Source: Rhizobiaceae bacterium
Lineage (GTDB): Bacteria > Pseudomonadota > Alphaproteobacteria > Rhizobiales > Rhizobiaceae
Direction of reading: 5' to 3'
Assembly (NCBI GenBank): GCA_028281105.1
Contig: JANQKQ010000022.1
Location: forward strand, 1 to 38,422
Length of the DNA stretch: 38,422 bases
Shown: piece after piece, positions 28,236 to 36,915 of the stretch
How the letters are laid out: every line of letters begins with the position of its first letter
Position numbering within the stretch: the stretch's first letter is position 1
The notes under the pieces: model-generated
What the model was told of the DNA's origin: nothing
Seen by the model: only the letters and a program-made list of their open reading frames with translations
Database searches by the model: none
Translations under genes and position numbers: made by a program

Positions 28236-29267
28236 TCACCGCTCGGTCAGTTTCAATTCGATGCGCCGGTTCTTCGACCGCGCTTCGTCGGTATCGGCGT
28301 CCTCCAGCGGTTGGAACTCGCCGAAGCCCGCGGCCACCAGCCGGTGCGCCGGCACGCCCTCGGAGATGAAATACTTCACCACCGAAGTCGCGCGCGCAGA
28401 CGACAGTTCCCAGTTGTCGCGGATGCGCCCGGTCCCCGACAGGGGAATGTCGTCGGTATGCCCGTCGACCCGCAGCACCCAGTTGATGTCGTCGGGTATC
28501 TCCCGCCCGATGGTCAGCAGCGCCTGGGCAACCTTCAACATCTCCTCGCGGCCCTCCGGATTGAGCTCCTCGGAGCCGGACGAGAACAGCACTTCGGACT
28601 GAAACACGAAGCGGTCGCCGACGATGCGGATGTCGGAGCGGTCCGACAGGATTTCCCGCAGCCGGCCGAAGAAGTCGGAGCGGTAGCGGTTGAGCTCCTG
28701 GACCCGCTGGGCGAGCGCCACGTTGAGCCGGCGGCCGAGATCCGCGATCTTGGTCTGACTTTCGCGGTCGCGCTCCTCCGATGCGTCGAGCGCCTCCTCC
28801 AGCGCACCGATCTGCCGGCGCAGCGCGGAAATCTGCTGGTTGAGCAGTTCCACCTGCGACAGCGCCCGCTGGCTCAGCACCCGCTCTTCCTGCAGTTCGC
28901 TCGACAACTCACCGACGCGCCCCTCGACCTCGGCCGAAGCGCCCTCGCTGGAATCGAGCAGGGTCTGCAGCCGCGAGCGCTCGCCCTCCGAGGCAATCAG
29001 GCTCGCCTGGATGTTGGCCAGCGAGTCCTGCAGATCCTGCTGGTTGGACCGCTCCAGCGCCAGCAGCGCGGTCAACTCGTCGATCTGGTTGTTCAGCCGG
29101 GTGAGCACCGCGTCCTTGCCGGTGATCTCCTGGCTCAAGAGGAACTGCGCCAGCACGAACACCGACAGCAGAAACATGATGGCCAGCAACAAGGTGGCCA
29201 GTGCATCGACGAAGCCGGGCCAGTAGTCGACCCGATTGTCAGCCCTGCGCGATCGCACCAAAGCCAT
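28236..29267 (-). CDS. MotB/OmpA-like peptidoglycan-binding stator protein
   Basis: 343 residues: a short basic N-terminus, one membrane helix (about 19–44) containing Asp21 at the position where MotB-type proteins carry the proton-binding aspartate, a long predicted coiled coil (about 50–200) and a C-terminal OmpA-like domain (215–340) with VDGHTDDIPL, NWELSSARA and SKNRRIEL. The OmpA domain should bind peptidoglycan in the periplasm. The pairing with the MotA/ExbB-like gene 35 bases upstream suggests a proton-driven complex. No flagellar genes lie nearby. Zorya ZorB proteins share this design, but no zorC or zorD is present. Confidence 0.9.
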   Translation of the reverse strand: MALVRSRRADNRVDYWPGFVDALATLLLAIMFLLSVFVLAQFLLSQEITGKDAVLTRLNNQIDELTALLALERSNQQDLQDSLANIQASLIASEGERSRLQTLLDSSEGASAEVEGRVGELSSELQEERVLSQRALSQVELLNQQISALRRQIGALEEALDASEERDRESQTKIADLGRRLNVALAQRVQELNRYRSDFFGRLREILSDRSDIRIVGDRFVFQSEVLFSSGSEELNPEGREEMLKVAQALLTIGREIPDDINWVLRVDGHTDDIPLSGTGRIRDNWELSSARATSVVKYFISEGVPAHRLVAAGFGEFQPLEDADTDEARSKNRRIELKLTER

Positions 29268-29302
29268 CGATCAACTCCGTCAGCGCCGTCGCGACCACAC
29301 CA

Positions 29303-30298
29303 TCAGCTTTTCGCCGCGCGCTCAAAGAACCGGTTCAGCTTGGTCATCAGCTCGGCGACCTGCTTGTGCTGGGTCTGTTGCGATTTGAGCTGGTCCTTCA
29401 TCACCTGGTGATCGGCGCGCATATGCTGCACCAGTCCCTGGATGCTCTCGGCCAGATTGGCCATCGCGGCGGTCGCGCGAGGATTGCTGCCGTCCTGCAG
29501 GTTCTTGGTCAGATTGTCGAGATGCGCGCGAAGCTCGTCGGCATTGGCTCCGACCGCGCCGCTGGCGGCGACCAGTTCCGAATTCATGTCGGTGACCGTC
29601 GACAACCAGTTCTCCAGCTCGGTGTAGAACCGATTCTGCGCCCGACCCGCCTGCAGGTCGAGAAAACCCAGCACCAGCGCGCCGGACAGGCCGAACAGCG
29701 ACGAGGAGAATGCGGTGCCCATGCCGTCGAGCGGCGATTTCAACCCGCTCTTCAGCGCGTCGAGCACATCGTTGGCGTCGCCTGAGCGCGGATCGAGCGA
29801 CTGGATGGTGTCGCCGATCGAGCCGATCGTCTGCAACAGGCCCCAGAACGTGCCCAGCAGGCCCAAAAACACAAGCAGACCGATTAGGTAGCGCGAGATG
29901 TCGCGCGCCTCGTCCAGCCGCGTGCCGATGGAATCGAGGATCGAACGCAGCGATCCGGTCGTCAGCGACATGTTCTGGCCGGACTGGCCAAGCAACGCCT
30001 TCATCGGCGCCAGCAGCACCGGTTCGCGCGCGCCCTCCAGATCGGCGCTGCCTTCGCGAAATGAATTGACCCACGATACCTCCGGCATCAACCGGAACAC
30101 CTGCAGCAGCGCCAGCAGCACCCCGATCGCCAGCACGCCGACGATCAGGCCGTTGAGACCCGGATTGGTGGCGAACGCATCGGAAATCTGGCGGTTGAGA
30201 ATGGCGGCAAGAAACCCGATGATGATGAGAAAAATGATCATGGAAAGCAAAAACACCCGCGGGCTTGTCAGCGCGTGGGGATCATATTGCCTGGCCAA
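29303..30298 (-). CDS. MotA/TolQ/ExbB-like proton-channel protein
   Basis: 331 residues. Hydrophobic segments lie at about 15–34, 49–68, 136–160 and 196–217. The motifs FLGLLGTFWGLLQTIG and GMGTAFSSSLFGLSGALVLG mark the channel-forming helices of the MotA/TolQ/ExbB superfamily. The C-terminal 100 residues are helical and probably cytoplasmic. The start is a TTG (30296–30298) with a strong AGGAGG just before it; no in-frame ATG lies upstream. Gene order MotA-like then MotB-like matches stator operons. It may power a cell-envelope process; flagellar, TolQR and Zorya functions are not supported by the neighbourhood. Confidence 0.9.
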   Translation of the reverse strand: MARQYDPHALTSPRVFLLSMIIFLIIIGFLAAILNRQISDAFATNPGLNGLIVGVLAIGVLLALLQVFRLMPEVSWVNSFREGSADLEGAREPVLLAPMKALLGQSGQNMSLTTGSLRSILDSIGTRLDEARDISRYLIGLLVFLGLLGTFWGLLQTIGSIGDTIQSLDPRSGDANDVLDALKSGLKSPLDGMGTAFSSSLFGLSGALVLGFLDLQAGRAQNRFYTELENWLSTVTDMNSELVAASGAVGANADELRAHLDNLTKNLQDGSNPRATAAMANLAESIQGLVQHMRADHQVMKDQLKSQQTQHKQVAELMTKLNRFFERAAKS

Positions 30299-30417
30299 TT
30301 TCTGCGCCTCCTCATGCCATCCGCCGGCCGGTAACGCCCGCCCCGCCCCTTGCAGCAGCGGGAAAAAACTATACGCAATGCCGGCAAATTAAAACCGGCA
30401 ATCGGCCGCGCCTTGCT

Positions 30418-31218
30418 CTAACCGCGCTGCCCCGTCCCACCGATCAGGTCCAGCAGATGGCGATGCATGATCTCGTTGCCGGCGACGATCTCGCCACGGC
30501 CGAAAATCTCATGACCGCCGGTCATGTCAGTGACGAAGCCGCCCGCTTCGCGGATGAGGATCATTCCCGCCGCCATATCCCATGGCGAAAGGTTGTACTC
30601 CCAAAAGCCGTCATAGCGCCCTGCGGCGATGTAGGCGAGGTCGAGCGCGGCCGCACCCAGCCGCCGCACGCCCGCCACCTGGCCCATTACCCGCGCAAGC
30701 CCGGGCAGGTAGTCACCATGATTGCCCCGGCCCACATGCGGGATGCCGGTGCACATCACCGCGTCGTGCAGGTCGCGCCGGGCAGCCACCCGCAGCCGGC
30801 GATCGTTGAGATAAGCGCCGCCGCCGCGCTCGGCGACGAACAATTCGTCCATCGCGGGATTGTAAACGACGCCGGCCACCACCTGGCCATCGCGCTCGAG
30901 CGCGATCGATACGGCGAACAGCGGCAGCCCGTGCAGGAAGTTAGTGGTGCCGTCGAGCGGATCGACGATCCAGCGATGCTGCCGGTCGCGCCCGGCCACC
31001 TCGCCGCTTTCCTCCATCAGCAGGCCATAGTCAGGCCGCGCCTTGGTGAGGATGTCGCGCACCACCGCTTCGGCCTTGTGATCGGCATTGGAGACGAAGT
31101 CGCCGGGACCTTTGCGGGAAACTTGTAGATTTTGCACCTCGCCGAAATCGCGCGCCAGCGAGCGGCCTGCCTTCATGGCCGCCTGCACCATAACGTTCAG
31201 GAGTGCTGAGCGGGCCAT
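30418..31218 (-). CDS. suhB: Inositol monophosphatase family protein (SuhB-like)
   Basis: 266 residues of the Mg-dependent, Li-sensitive phosphatase family. Metal-binding motifs are intact: MEESGE (Glu pair), WIVDPLDGTTNFLHG, and the C-terminal WDMAAGMILIREAGG. It hydrolyses inositol-1-phosphate or related sugar phosphates; in some bacteria SuhB also acts on RNA polymerase or ribosome maturation. ATG at 31218. It lies 36 bases after efp in the same direction. Confidence 0.95.
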   Translation of the reverse strand: MARSALLNVMVQAAMKAGRSLARDFGEVQNLQVSRKGPGDFVSNADHKAEAVVRDILTKARPDYGLLMEESGEVAGRDRQHRWIVDPLDGTTNFLHGLPLFAVSIALERDGQVVAGVVYNPAMDELFVAERGGGAYLNDRRLRVAARRDLHDAVMCTGIPHVGRGNHGDYLPGLARVMGQVAGVRRLGAAALDLAYIAAGRYDGFWEYNLSPWDMAAGMILIREAGGFVTDMTGGHEIFGRGEIVAGNEIMHRHLLDLIGGTGQRG

Positions 31219-31254
31219 CTTGTGTTCACCGGAGCGTTGGACGGGCCCGGGCGG

Positions 31255-31824
31255 TCAGCCCTGTTCGGCTCGCTTGACGTAGGTCAGTTCGTTGGTGTCG
31301 ACGACAATCCTCTCGCCGGCGGAAATGAACGGCGGCACCATGACGCGAACGCCGTTTTCCATCAGCGCCGGCTTGTACGATGAGGCGGCCGTCTGACCGC
31401 GCACCACCGGTTCCGCTTCCGCCACCTCCAGCGTCACCTGGTCTGGCAGCGAAACACCGATCGGCCGTTCCTCGTAAAGTTCCACCGTGATCGTCATCCC
31501 GTCCTGCAGAAAAGCGGCGCGCTCGCCGACGAAGTCCCTCTGTAACTGCAGTTGCTCGTAGCTTTCCATGTCCATGAACACCAGCGCATCGCCCTCGGCA
31601 TAAAGATACTGGAAATCCTTCTGTTCGAGGCGAACCTTCTCAACGTTTTCGGAGGCGCGGAAGCGTTCGTTGAGCTTGGAGCCGTCTAGCAGGTTCTTCA
31701 GCTCTACCTGATTGAAGGCCCCGCCCTTGCCGGGTTTGACGGCGTTGGACTTGACCGCCACCCAAAGGCTGTTCTTGTGCTCGATCACATTGCCGGGCTT
31801 GATCTCGTTGCCGTTGATTCGCAT
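31255..31824 (-). CDS. efp: Elongation factor P
   Basis: 189 residues with the three beta-barrel domains of EF-P. It binds between the P and E sites and relieves stalling at polyproline. The modified lysine lies in the tip loop [10 protein letters not shown] (Lys33), so lysylation by EpmA-type enzymes is possible. Starts [17 protein letters not shown]. The acidic, Pro-rich protein encoded at 12138–13760 is the kind of protein whose synthesis would need EF-P (inference). Confidence 0.97.
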   Translation of the reverse strand: MRINGNEIKPGNVIEHKNSLWVAVKSNAVKPGKGGAFNQVELKNLLDGSKLNERFRASENVEKVRLEQKDFQYLYAEGDALVFMDMESYEQLQLQRDFVGERAAFLQDGMTITVELYEERPIGVSLPDQVTLEVAEAEPVVRGQTAASSYKPALMENGVRVMVPPFISAGERIVVDTNELTYVKRAEQG

Positions 31825-31963
31825 CGAAGTTCCGTCGGATTGTCTGCCGCGCCGTTATGTGCCGCGATGGCGGCGGCGCGGGCATGTCGGTGGGCCGGCG
31901 CCTGATGATCACAATTTACCGCCGGTTGCAAGCCCGGCCGCCCCGACGCCACCCGCGGCCGCT

Positions 31964-32962
31964 TTATCCCAGAGGCCAGCGGTCGGCGGCTTCCAGCGCC
32001 TGGCTGCGGGTCTCATCGTCCAGGCTGCGGAAGAAATCGTCGAGCATGGCGTCCTTATGGCCGCGTCGTCGCGCTAGCACATACCATTTCGCCGCCTCCA
32101 GCCGATCCACCTCGCCGCCCAGCCCCAGCAGCAGCATACGGGCCAGCCGGTTCTGCGCGATCACGTTTCCGCCCATCGCCGCGCGGCGAAACCAGGCGCG
32201 AGCGCCGGCCATGTCTACCTCGCCACCACGCCCGTTCGCCAGCCATATGCCCAGTTCAATCTGCGCATTCTCGATGCCCGCACGCGCGGCACGAACGAGA
32301 AAATCGCGGGCCTTGGGCAGGTCCTGACTCAGCACGTTGAGCTCGCTGCCGTAAATCTGCGCCAGCGCGAAATAGGCGTCCGCCACCCCGGCCTTGGCCG
32401 CGGACTCGTAGTAGCCGCGGGCGATTTCGATTCCCTTCGAGGTCGGCCGTTCCTCGACGAGAAGCTGGGCGAAGTTGAACTGCGCCACCGGGTGGCCGGC
32501 ATCGGCGGATTGGCGCAGCATCTGCCGCGCCAGGTCCCGATCGGCGGTCACATGCTTGCCCTCCAGCAGCATGATCGCGTAGGCGAACTGCGCTTCGCGA
32601 TTGCCGCTGGCGGCGGCGATCTCGTACCAGGCGGCCGCCTCCTGCGGATTTCGCGCAATCCCCAGCCCCTTGTCGTAGAGCTCGGCGATCAGGGTCTGGG
32701 CAGCCGGGTCCCCGAGCCTGGCTCTCGGCAACGCCAACTCGAACGCGGTCAGGTAATAGCCGCGCTGAAACGCGCCATAGGCAAGATCCGGCTCGACACC
32801 GGTATCGGGAGAGCCGGGCGCATCGTCGGCCGTGTCCTTGGCGGCCCCGTCGTCCGCCGTCTGCGCCGACACGCCGATCGCCAGCGACAACGCCAGCAGC
32901 AGCGCGAAGGCCGCCAGGCCGGCGCGATGAAGACTAGTTGGACAGCTCAGGCGCATGTTCAT
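31964..32962 (-). CDS. Secreted Sel1-repeat (TPR-like) protein
   Basis: 332 residues. A signal peptide (about 1–33, hydrophobic core LAAFALLLALSLAIG, cleavage near VSAQ) and an acidic linker precede about six Sel1 repeats (for example YDKGLGIARNPQEAAAWYEIA, given as GLGIARNPQEAAAWYE; ALARxG patterns follow). Such periplasmic Sel1 proteins act as scaffolds; the rhizobial ExoR is one, but this protein is longer and in a different locus. The ATG at 32962 lies 29 bases inside the ThiE-like gene, so translation of the two is probably coupled. Confidence 0.9.
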   Translation of the reverse strand: MNMRLSCPTSLHRAGLAAFALLLALSLAIGVSAQTADDGAAKDTADDAPGSPDTGVEPDLAYGAFQRGYYLTAFELALPRARLGDPAAQTLIAELYDKGLGIARNPQEAAAWYEIAAASGNREAQFAYAIMLLEGKHVTADRDLARQMLRQSADAGHPVAQFNFAQLLVEERPTSKGIEIARGYYESAAKAGVADAYFALAQIYGSELNVLSQDLPKARDFLVRAARAGIENAQIELGIWLANGRGGEVDMAGARAWFRRAAMGGNVIAQNRLARMLLLGLGGEVDRLEAAKWYVLARRRGHKDAMLDDFFRSLDDETRSQALEAADRWPLG

Positions 32963-33566
32963 TCAGCAATCCGTTGATGCGGGCAATCGCCGCGCCTGCA
33001 TCGTCATCGGCCTCGAACACCGCGCGGCCGGCAACGACAAACTCGGCCCCGGTGCGAGCGGCCTCCACGACGCTTTCCGGCGCTGATCCCGCCATCACCG
33101 CGCAGGGTATTTCCATCAGCTCGGCCCACCAGCGCGCCAGCGCCAGGTTCCTGGGATTGGCCTGCGGACGAGTGTCGCCGCCCGGCCTGCCGAACATCAT
33201 CAGACCCGCACCCGCCTCACCGGCCAGCATCGCGCCATGTCGATCCCGCGCGGCGTATCCTATCGTCGTGTGTGGCGAAAACCGGGCGACCATGGCGCGC
33301 AGATCCTCACCATCGGACTGCAGCAACAGACCGTCTGCGCCGGTCCGCTCCGCCGCGCCCGCATCGTCGACCACCAGCGCCGCGAAATCGTGCGCCTGAA
33401 CGGCTTGAACCAAGTCGGCCCGCTCCCCGCACAACAGCACTGCGGCCACATCACCGCCGGCGAGCGCGCGTTCTACGACCTGCAACTTCACCGCAGCCTG
33501 CGACAAGTCCAGGATCAGCCGACAGCGGTCGGTTGATTTCTCTGCAGCGGTTTTCGAACTGGCCAA
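32934..33566 (-). CDS. ThiE-like (thiamine-phosphate synthase family) protein, divergent
   Basis: 210 residues with the TIM-barrel layout of ThiE/TenI proteins: FAALVVDDAGAAERTGADGLLL in the middle (listed as GADGLLL), ATIGYAARDRHGAMLAGEAGA, and VMAGSAPESVVEAARTGAEFVVAGRAVF at the end. The usual ThiE phosphate-binding GPxFxTxTK segment is replaced by FGRPGGDTRPQANP, so thiamine-phosphate synthase activity is doubtful. The start is a TTG at 33564–33566 with GAGG upstream; no ATG is available near it. It is the first gene of the minus-strand run that continues through efp and suhB. Confidence 0.75.
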   Translation of the reverse strand: MASSKTAAEKSTDRCRLILDLSQAAVKLQVVERALAGGDVAAVLLCGERADLVQAVQAHDFAALVVDDAGAAERTGADGLLLQSDGEDLRAMVARFSPHTTIGYAARDRHGAMLAGEAGAGLMMFGRPGGDTRPQANPRNLALARWWAELMEIPCAVMAGSAPESVVEAARTGAEFVVAGRAVFEADDDAGAAIARINGLLNEHAPELSN

Positions 33567-33665
33567 TCGTCAGCCTCGGTGTTAGAGCGTTTGCGATCCT
33601 CCCTTACCCAATTTCGACCGCCGGCCCAATCCCGGCGTCGACGCGAAACCCATCGGCCCACCACT

Positions 33666-34418
33666 TTGCTTTTCGAGTTGCAGTTTTATTGGATCGCGAT
33701 TCCCGCGGTGCTGTTGACCGGCGTCTCCAAGGGCGGCTTCGGCGGCGGCATCGCGATGATGGGCACGCCGATGATCGCGCTTGTGGTGCCGCCGCTGACA
33801 GCAGCCGCCATCATGCTGCCGGTACTGTTGCTGATGGACGCGATCTCGCTTGTGTCCTACCGGGGCAAGGTGAAGTGGGCCATCATCGCGCAGATGATCC
33901 CCGGCGCGATGGTCGGCACCGCAATTGGCTGGGCCGCCGCCGCGCATGTCTCCGACAACATGATCCGCATCCTGGTCGGCACCATAGCCATCACATTCGC
34001 GGTTCACCAGACCGCCAAGGATCTGCGCCGCATGCCGGCGGCGGAGCAAAGCCTGCCGCGAGGCGCGTTCTGGGGCGCGGTGGCCGGCTTTACCAGCTTC
34101 GTTTCCCATGCCGGCGGCCCGCCTTATCAGGCCTACACGGTGCCGCTGAAACTGGAAAAGCTGCTGTATGCGGGCACATCGGTGATGTTCTTCGCCATCG
34201 TCAACTCGTCCAAGGTGGTGCCGTACCTGGCGCTGGGACAGTTCTCGTCGATCAACCTGCTGGCAGCGCTGTCCCTGATGCCGGTCGCCATCGCCGGCAC
34301 GGGGCTCGGCATCTGGCTGGTGCGCCGCATCCGCCAGGAACTGTTCTACCGCATCACCTATACGGCCATGCTGATCGTCGGCGCGAAGCTGATCTGGGAC
34401 GGGGTGTCAAACTGGTAG
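33666..34418 (+). CDS. TauE/SafE-family membrane permease (sulfite/organic anion exporter type)
   Basis: About 250 residues with seven or eight predicted membrane helices. The first, FYWIAIPAVLLTGVSKGGFG, is the typical N-terminal helix of TauE/SafE proteins; the repeat KGGFGGG and the SHAGGPPYQAY segment are also family features. Start uncertain: the conserved part begins near a TTG at 33666, while the frame opens at a GTG at 33579 with 29 non-conserved Arg-rich residues; neither has a clear ribosome-binding site. Divergent from the ThiE-like gene. Substrate not determinable. Confidence 0.85.
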   Translation: MLFELQFYWIAIPAVLLTGVSKGGFGGGIAMMGTPMIALVVPPLTAAAIMLPVLLLMDAISLVSYRGKVKWAIIAQMIPGAMVGTAIGWAAAAHVSDNMIRILVGTIAITFAVHQTAKDLRRMPAAEQSLPRGAFWGAVAGFTSFVSHAGGPPYQAYTVPLKLEKLLYAGTSVMFFAIVNSSKVVPYLALGQFSSINLLAALSLMPVAIAGTGLGIWLVRRIRQELFYRITYTAMLIVGAKLIWDGVSNW

Positions 34419-34434
34419 ATCGGGAAAAACACTT

Positions 34435-34475
34435 ACCGGTGGCGCGGAACAACCGATATGCCATTCCGCACCGGT
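34435..34475. terminator. Possible bidirectional terminator between convergent genes
   Basis: ACCGGT-GGC-GCGGAA (34435–34449) and TTCCGC-ACCGGT (34464–34475) form a 12-bp stem with a three-base bulge. It lies between the TauE/SafE gene and the convergent ydcH gene. T-runs are poor, so termination is plausible but not certain. Confidence 0.4.
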
Positions 34476-34524
34476 TCTGAAATTCAACAACAACAAATAC
34501 TAGGGTACTTCGCGGTCCAGTCGG

Positions 34525-34704
34525 TTACTGGACGCTGGTCTCGCTTCTGAGCTGGGCGATTCGGTCTTTGATGTGAAGTTTCTGCCGCTTGATGTCGGCG
34601 ATATCCATCTCGCTGGCGCTCGGATGAGTGCGCAACTCCTCAAGCTGGGACTTCAGTTGACGGTGGCGCTCTTCCAACTGCTCGATATGGGGTTCAATTC
34701 CCAT
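34525..34704 (-). CDS. YdcH/DUF465 family small protein
   Basis: 59 residues, almost entirely a predicted helical hairpin (EQLEERHRQLKSQLEEL … DIKRQKLHIKDRIAQL). This is the YdcH/DUF465 family, small abundant proteins of unknown role in alphaproteobacteria. The ATG at 34704 is chosen because AGGAGA stands 7 bases upstream; an ATG at 34722 would add six residues over that site. A second, divergent member starts at 34922. Confidence 0.85.
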   Translation of the reverse strand: MGIEPHIEQLEERHRQLKSQLEELRTHPSASEMDIADIKRQKLHIKDRIAQLRSETSVQ

Positions 34705-34921
34705 AGGCCCATCTCCTTCCATCTGACGTTGCGATACGGCAAGTGAATCATAAATCTGTCATATTGTCGAACGCCAAGCAGCGCGAATCACATAGGTTGT
34801 GCAATAGCCTGACCCAGGCCGCATACGGGGGCTGGTTTTTCACCAGGATATCCACATAATCGGGAGCCGCCACCGAACGGTTCAAGGGTTTGAGCCATAG
34901 ATTTCCGGAGCGATCACGACC

Positions 34922-35137
34922 ATGTCCGAACAGGACACCGAACAGGAACAGGCGGAACTGCGTTTGCAGCTGGCGAAGCTCGAGCTGGAGCACCAGGACT
35001 ACGCCACCGCGATCGACGCCATGGTGACCGCCGGTAAGGATGCCCTGTGCATCCAGCGCTTCAAGAAAAAGAAGCTCGCCTTGAAGGACGAAATCGCCAA
35101 GCTGCACGCTCAGATCATTCCAGACATCATCGCCTGA
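34922..35137 (+). CDS. YdcH/DUF465 family small protein
   Basis: 71 residues: a Gln/Glu-rich N-terminus, then the two-helix YdcH pattern ([19 protein letters not shown] … [15 protein letters not shown]). It is the first gene before purE, only 7 bases upstream, and is probably cotranscribed with purE–purK, as in other rhizobia. GGAG lies about 13 bases upstream of the ATG. Function unknown. Confidence 0.88.
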   Translation: MSEQDTEQEQAELRLQLAKLELEHQDYATAIDAMVTAGKDALCIQRFKKKKLALKDEIAKLHAQIIPDIIA

Positions 35138-35144
35138 GGGCCCG

Positions 35145-35645
35145 ATGGTGAGCGCGTCTTCACCGCTGGTGGCGGTCATCATGGGGAGCCAGTCCGACTG
35201 GGACACCATGCGGCACGCATGCGAGACGCTGGAAGCCCTGTCTATCGCCCATGAGGCGCGCATCATCTCGGCGCACCGGACCCCGGACCGGCTGGCCGAG
35301 TTTGCGAAGTCGGCCCGGGCTTCGGGCTTCAAAGTGATCATCGCCGGCGCCGGCGGGGCAGCCCATCTGCCCGGCATGACGGCGGCGATGACACCGCTGC
35401 CGGTGTTCGGCGTGCCGGTCAAATCGGCGGCTTTGAGCGGCCGCGACAGCCTGCTGTCCATCGTGCAGATGCCGACGGGTGTGCCTGTAGGCACGCTGGC
35501 GATCGGCAAGGCCGGCGCCGTCAACGCGGCGCTGCTGGCGGCCGCCGTCCTCGCGCTCGACGACGATCAGGTGGCCGACGCCCTCGACCGGTGGCGTGAG
35601 CGGCAGAGCGAAGCCGTCGCCCACTCGCCCGACACCTCGTCATAG
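35145..35645 (+). CDS. purE: N5-carboxyaminoimidazole ribonucleotide mutase, class I
   Basis: 166 residues. It shifts the carboxyl group of N5-CAIR to give CAIR in purine synthesis. Motifs: [10 protein letters not shown] near the N-terminus, [10 protein letters not shown], and [12 protein letters not shown]. The ATG at 35145 lies 7 bases after the ydcH stop; purK follows after 3 bases, so the two enzymes are translated from one message. Confidence 0.97.
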   Translation: MVSASSPLVAVIMGSQSDWDTMRHACETLEALSIAHEARIISAHRTPDRLAEFAKSARASGFKVIIAGAGGAAHLPGMTAAMTPLPVFGVPVKSAALSGRDSLLSIVQMPTGVPVGTLAIGKAGAVNAALLAAAVLALDDDQVADALDRWRERQSEAVAHSPDTSS

Positions 35646-35648
35646 CCG

Positions 35649-36731
35649 ATGGCGGCAGCGCTCGAACCCGGTGCGGGTCACGCGATCGGCATTCTCGGCG
35701 GCGGACAGTTGGGCCGCATGTTGGCGAGCGCTGCCGCCCGGCTTGGTTTTCGCACGATCGTGCTCGACCCGGATGCCGATTGCCCGGCCGCTCAGCTCGC
35801 GTCGCGACATCTGACCTATAACTATGACGATCCGGCCGGACTGGAAGAGATGGCGCGTGGCTGTGATGTCATCACGTATGAGTTCGAGAACGTTCCGCTC
35901 GATACCGCCGTTCAACTGAGCGCCAAGGTTTCCGTGTTCCCACCGGCCGGTGCGCTGAAGACGGCCCAGGATCGCCTGGTAGAGAAGCGCCACCTCGCCG
36001 AACTCGGCATCGCGACGGCCCCGTTCGAAGCCATCGAATCGATGAATGAGCTCATAGCGGCTCACGAACGGCTCGGCGCCGACACGATCGCGAAGACCCG
36101 CCGGCTCGGCTATGACGGCAAGGGACAGCTTGCGCTCGCGGGCCCGGTCACCGATGCGGCGGCGGACCGGGCGGAGGCCCTGCTTGGCGTTGCGTGTGTG
36201 CTCGAGCGGCGCGTCGAACTCAAGTGCGAGATCTCGATCATCGCCGCGCGCGGCCTGAACGGCGAAATCCGTTGCTACGACGCGGCCCGCAACGTGCACG
36301 AGAATGGGATTCTGGTTTCCTCGACCGTCCCCGCAGATATCGATGCGAAGATCGAAGCACAGGCACAAGAGGTCGCCCGGCGCCTGTTGGACAGCCTCGA
36401 CTATGTGGGCGTGATCGGCGTCGAGTTTTTCATCACCGCCGGGGACGCGCTGCTGGTCAACGAGTTCGCGCCGCGCGTGCACAATTCCGGCCACTGGACC
36501 GAAGCGGCCTGCGCGGTCTCCCAGTTCGAGCAGCACATCCGCGCCATCGCCGGCCTGCCGCTGGGGGATCCGGCACGCCACAGCGACTGCGTCATGAGGA
36601 ACCTGATTGGCGATGAAGTGACAGAAGCCGCCCAATGGCTGGCGGCGGCAGGGGCGAAGCTGCACCTGTACGGCAAGACACAGACACGGCCGGGCCGCAA
36701 GATGGGCCATGTGACCGTCCTGCGACCATGA
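35649..36731 (+). CDS. purK: N5-carboxyaminoimidazole ribonucleotide synthase
   Basis: 360 residues of the ATP-grasp superfamily. It carboxylates AIR with bicarbonate and ATP to give N5-CAIR for PurE. The N-terminal [18 protein letters not shown] and the ATP-grasp segments [12 protein letters not shown] and [15 protein letters not shown] are typical. The gene starts 3 bases after purE. Confidence 0.97.
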   Translation: MAAALEPGAGHAIGILGGGQLGRMLASAAARLGFRTIVLDPDADCPAAQLASRHLTYNYDDPAGLEEMARGCDVITYEFENVPLDTAVQLSAKVSVFPPAGALKTAQDRLVEKRHLAELGIATAPFEAIESMNELIAAHERLGADTIAKTRRLGYDGKGQLALAGPVTDAAADRAEALLGVACVLERRVELKCEISIIAARGLNGEIRCYDAARNVHENGILVSSTVPADIDAKIEAQAQEVARRLLDSLDYVGVIGVEFFITAGDALLVNEFAPRVHNSGHWTEAACAVSQFEQHIRAIAGLPLGDPARHSDCVMRNLIGDEVTEAAQWLAAAGAKLHLYGKTQTRPGRKMGHVTVLRP

Positions 36732-36818
36732 CGCCGCCCACGCCGTAGCGGCGCATTTTTCGCGCGATCACGGCCGCAGAGGTGGACAAGCAGCGGACGA
36801 TTTGCTACCTGGGCGCCA

Positions 36819-36842
36819 CTCGACGGCGGAGCCGCCGTCGAG
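36819..36842 (+). other. Perfect hairpin in the rpsU leader / after purK
   Basis: CTCGACGGCG (36819–36828) and CGCCGTCGAG (36833–36842) form a 10-bp stem with a GAGC loop, 87 bases after purK and 73 bases before rpsU. The following AGACAGTTTGTTG is only weakly T-rich. It could end purK transcripts or belong to the rpsU leader. Confidence 0.5.
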
Positions 36843-36915
36843 ACAGTTTGTTGTGCGTGGCCGTTACCGACGCACCTGCTGTCGAAATCAAACAACGACC
36901 CAAACGGAATGGAAC

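Noticed and set aside
27708-29411. 567-codon plus-strand open frame
   Set aside because: Antisense to the FAD dehydrogenase and MotB-like genes, both of which have clear motifs. Composition is that of a shadow frame.
28236-30298. Zorya anti-phage system
   Set aside because: The ZorA/ZorB-like pair is present, but no zorC, zorD or zorE gene is adjacent; the neighbours are efp, suhB and a dehydrogenase.
33579-33665. Extended N-terminus of the TauE/SafE permease from a GTG at 33579
   Set aside because: The 29 added residues are Arg-rich and unlike family N-termini, and no ribosome-binding site precedes the GTG. It remains possible.
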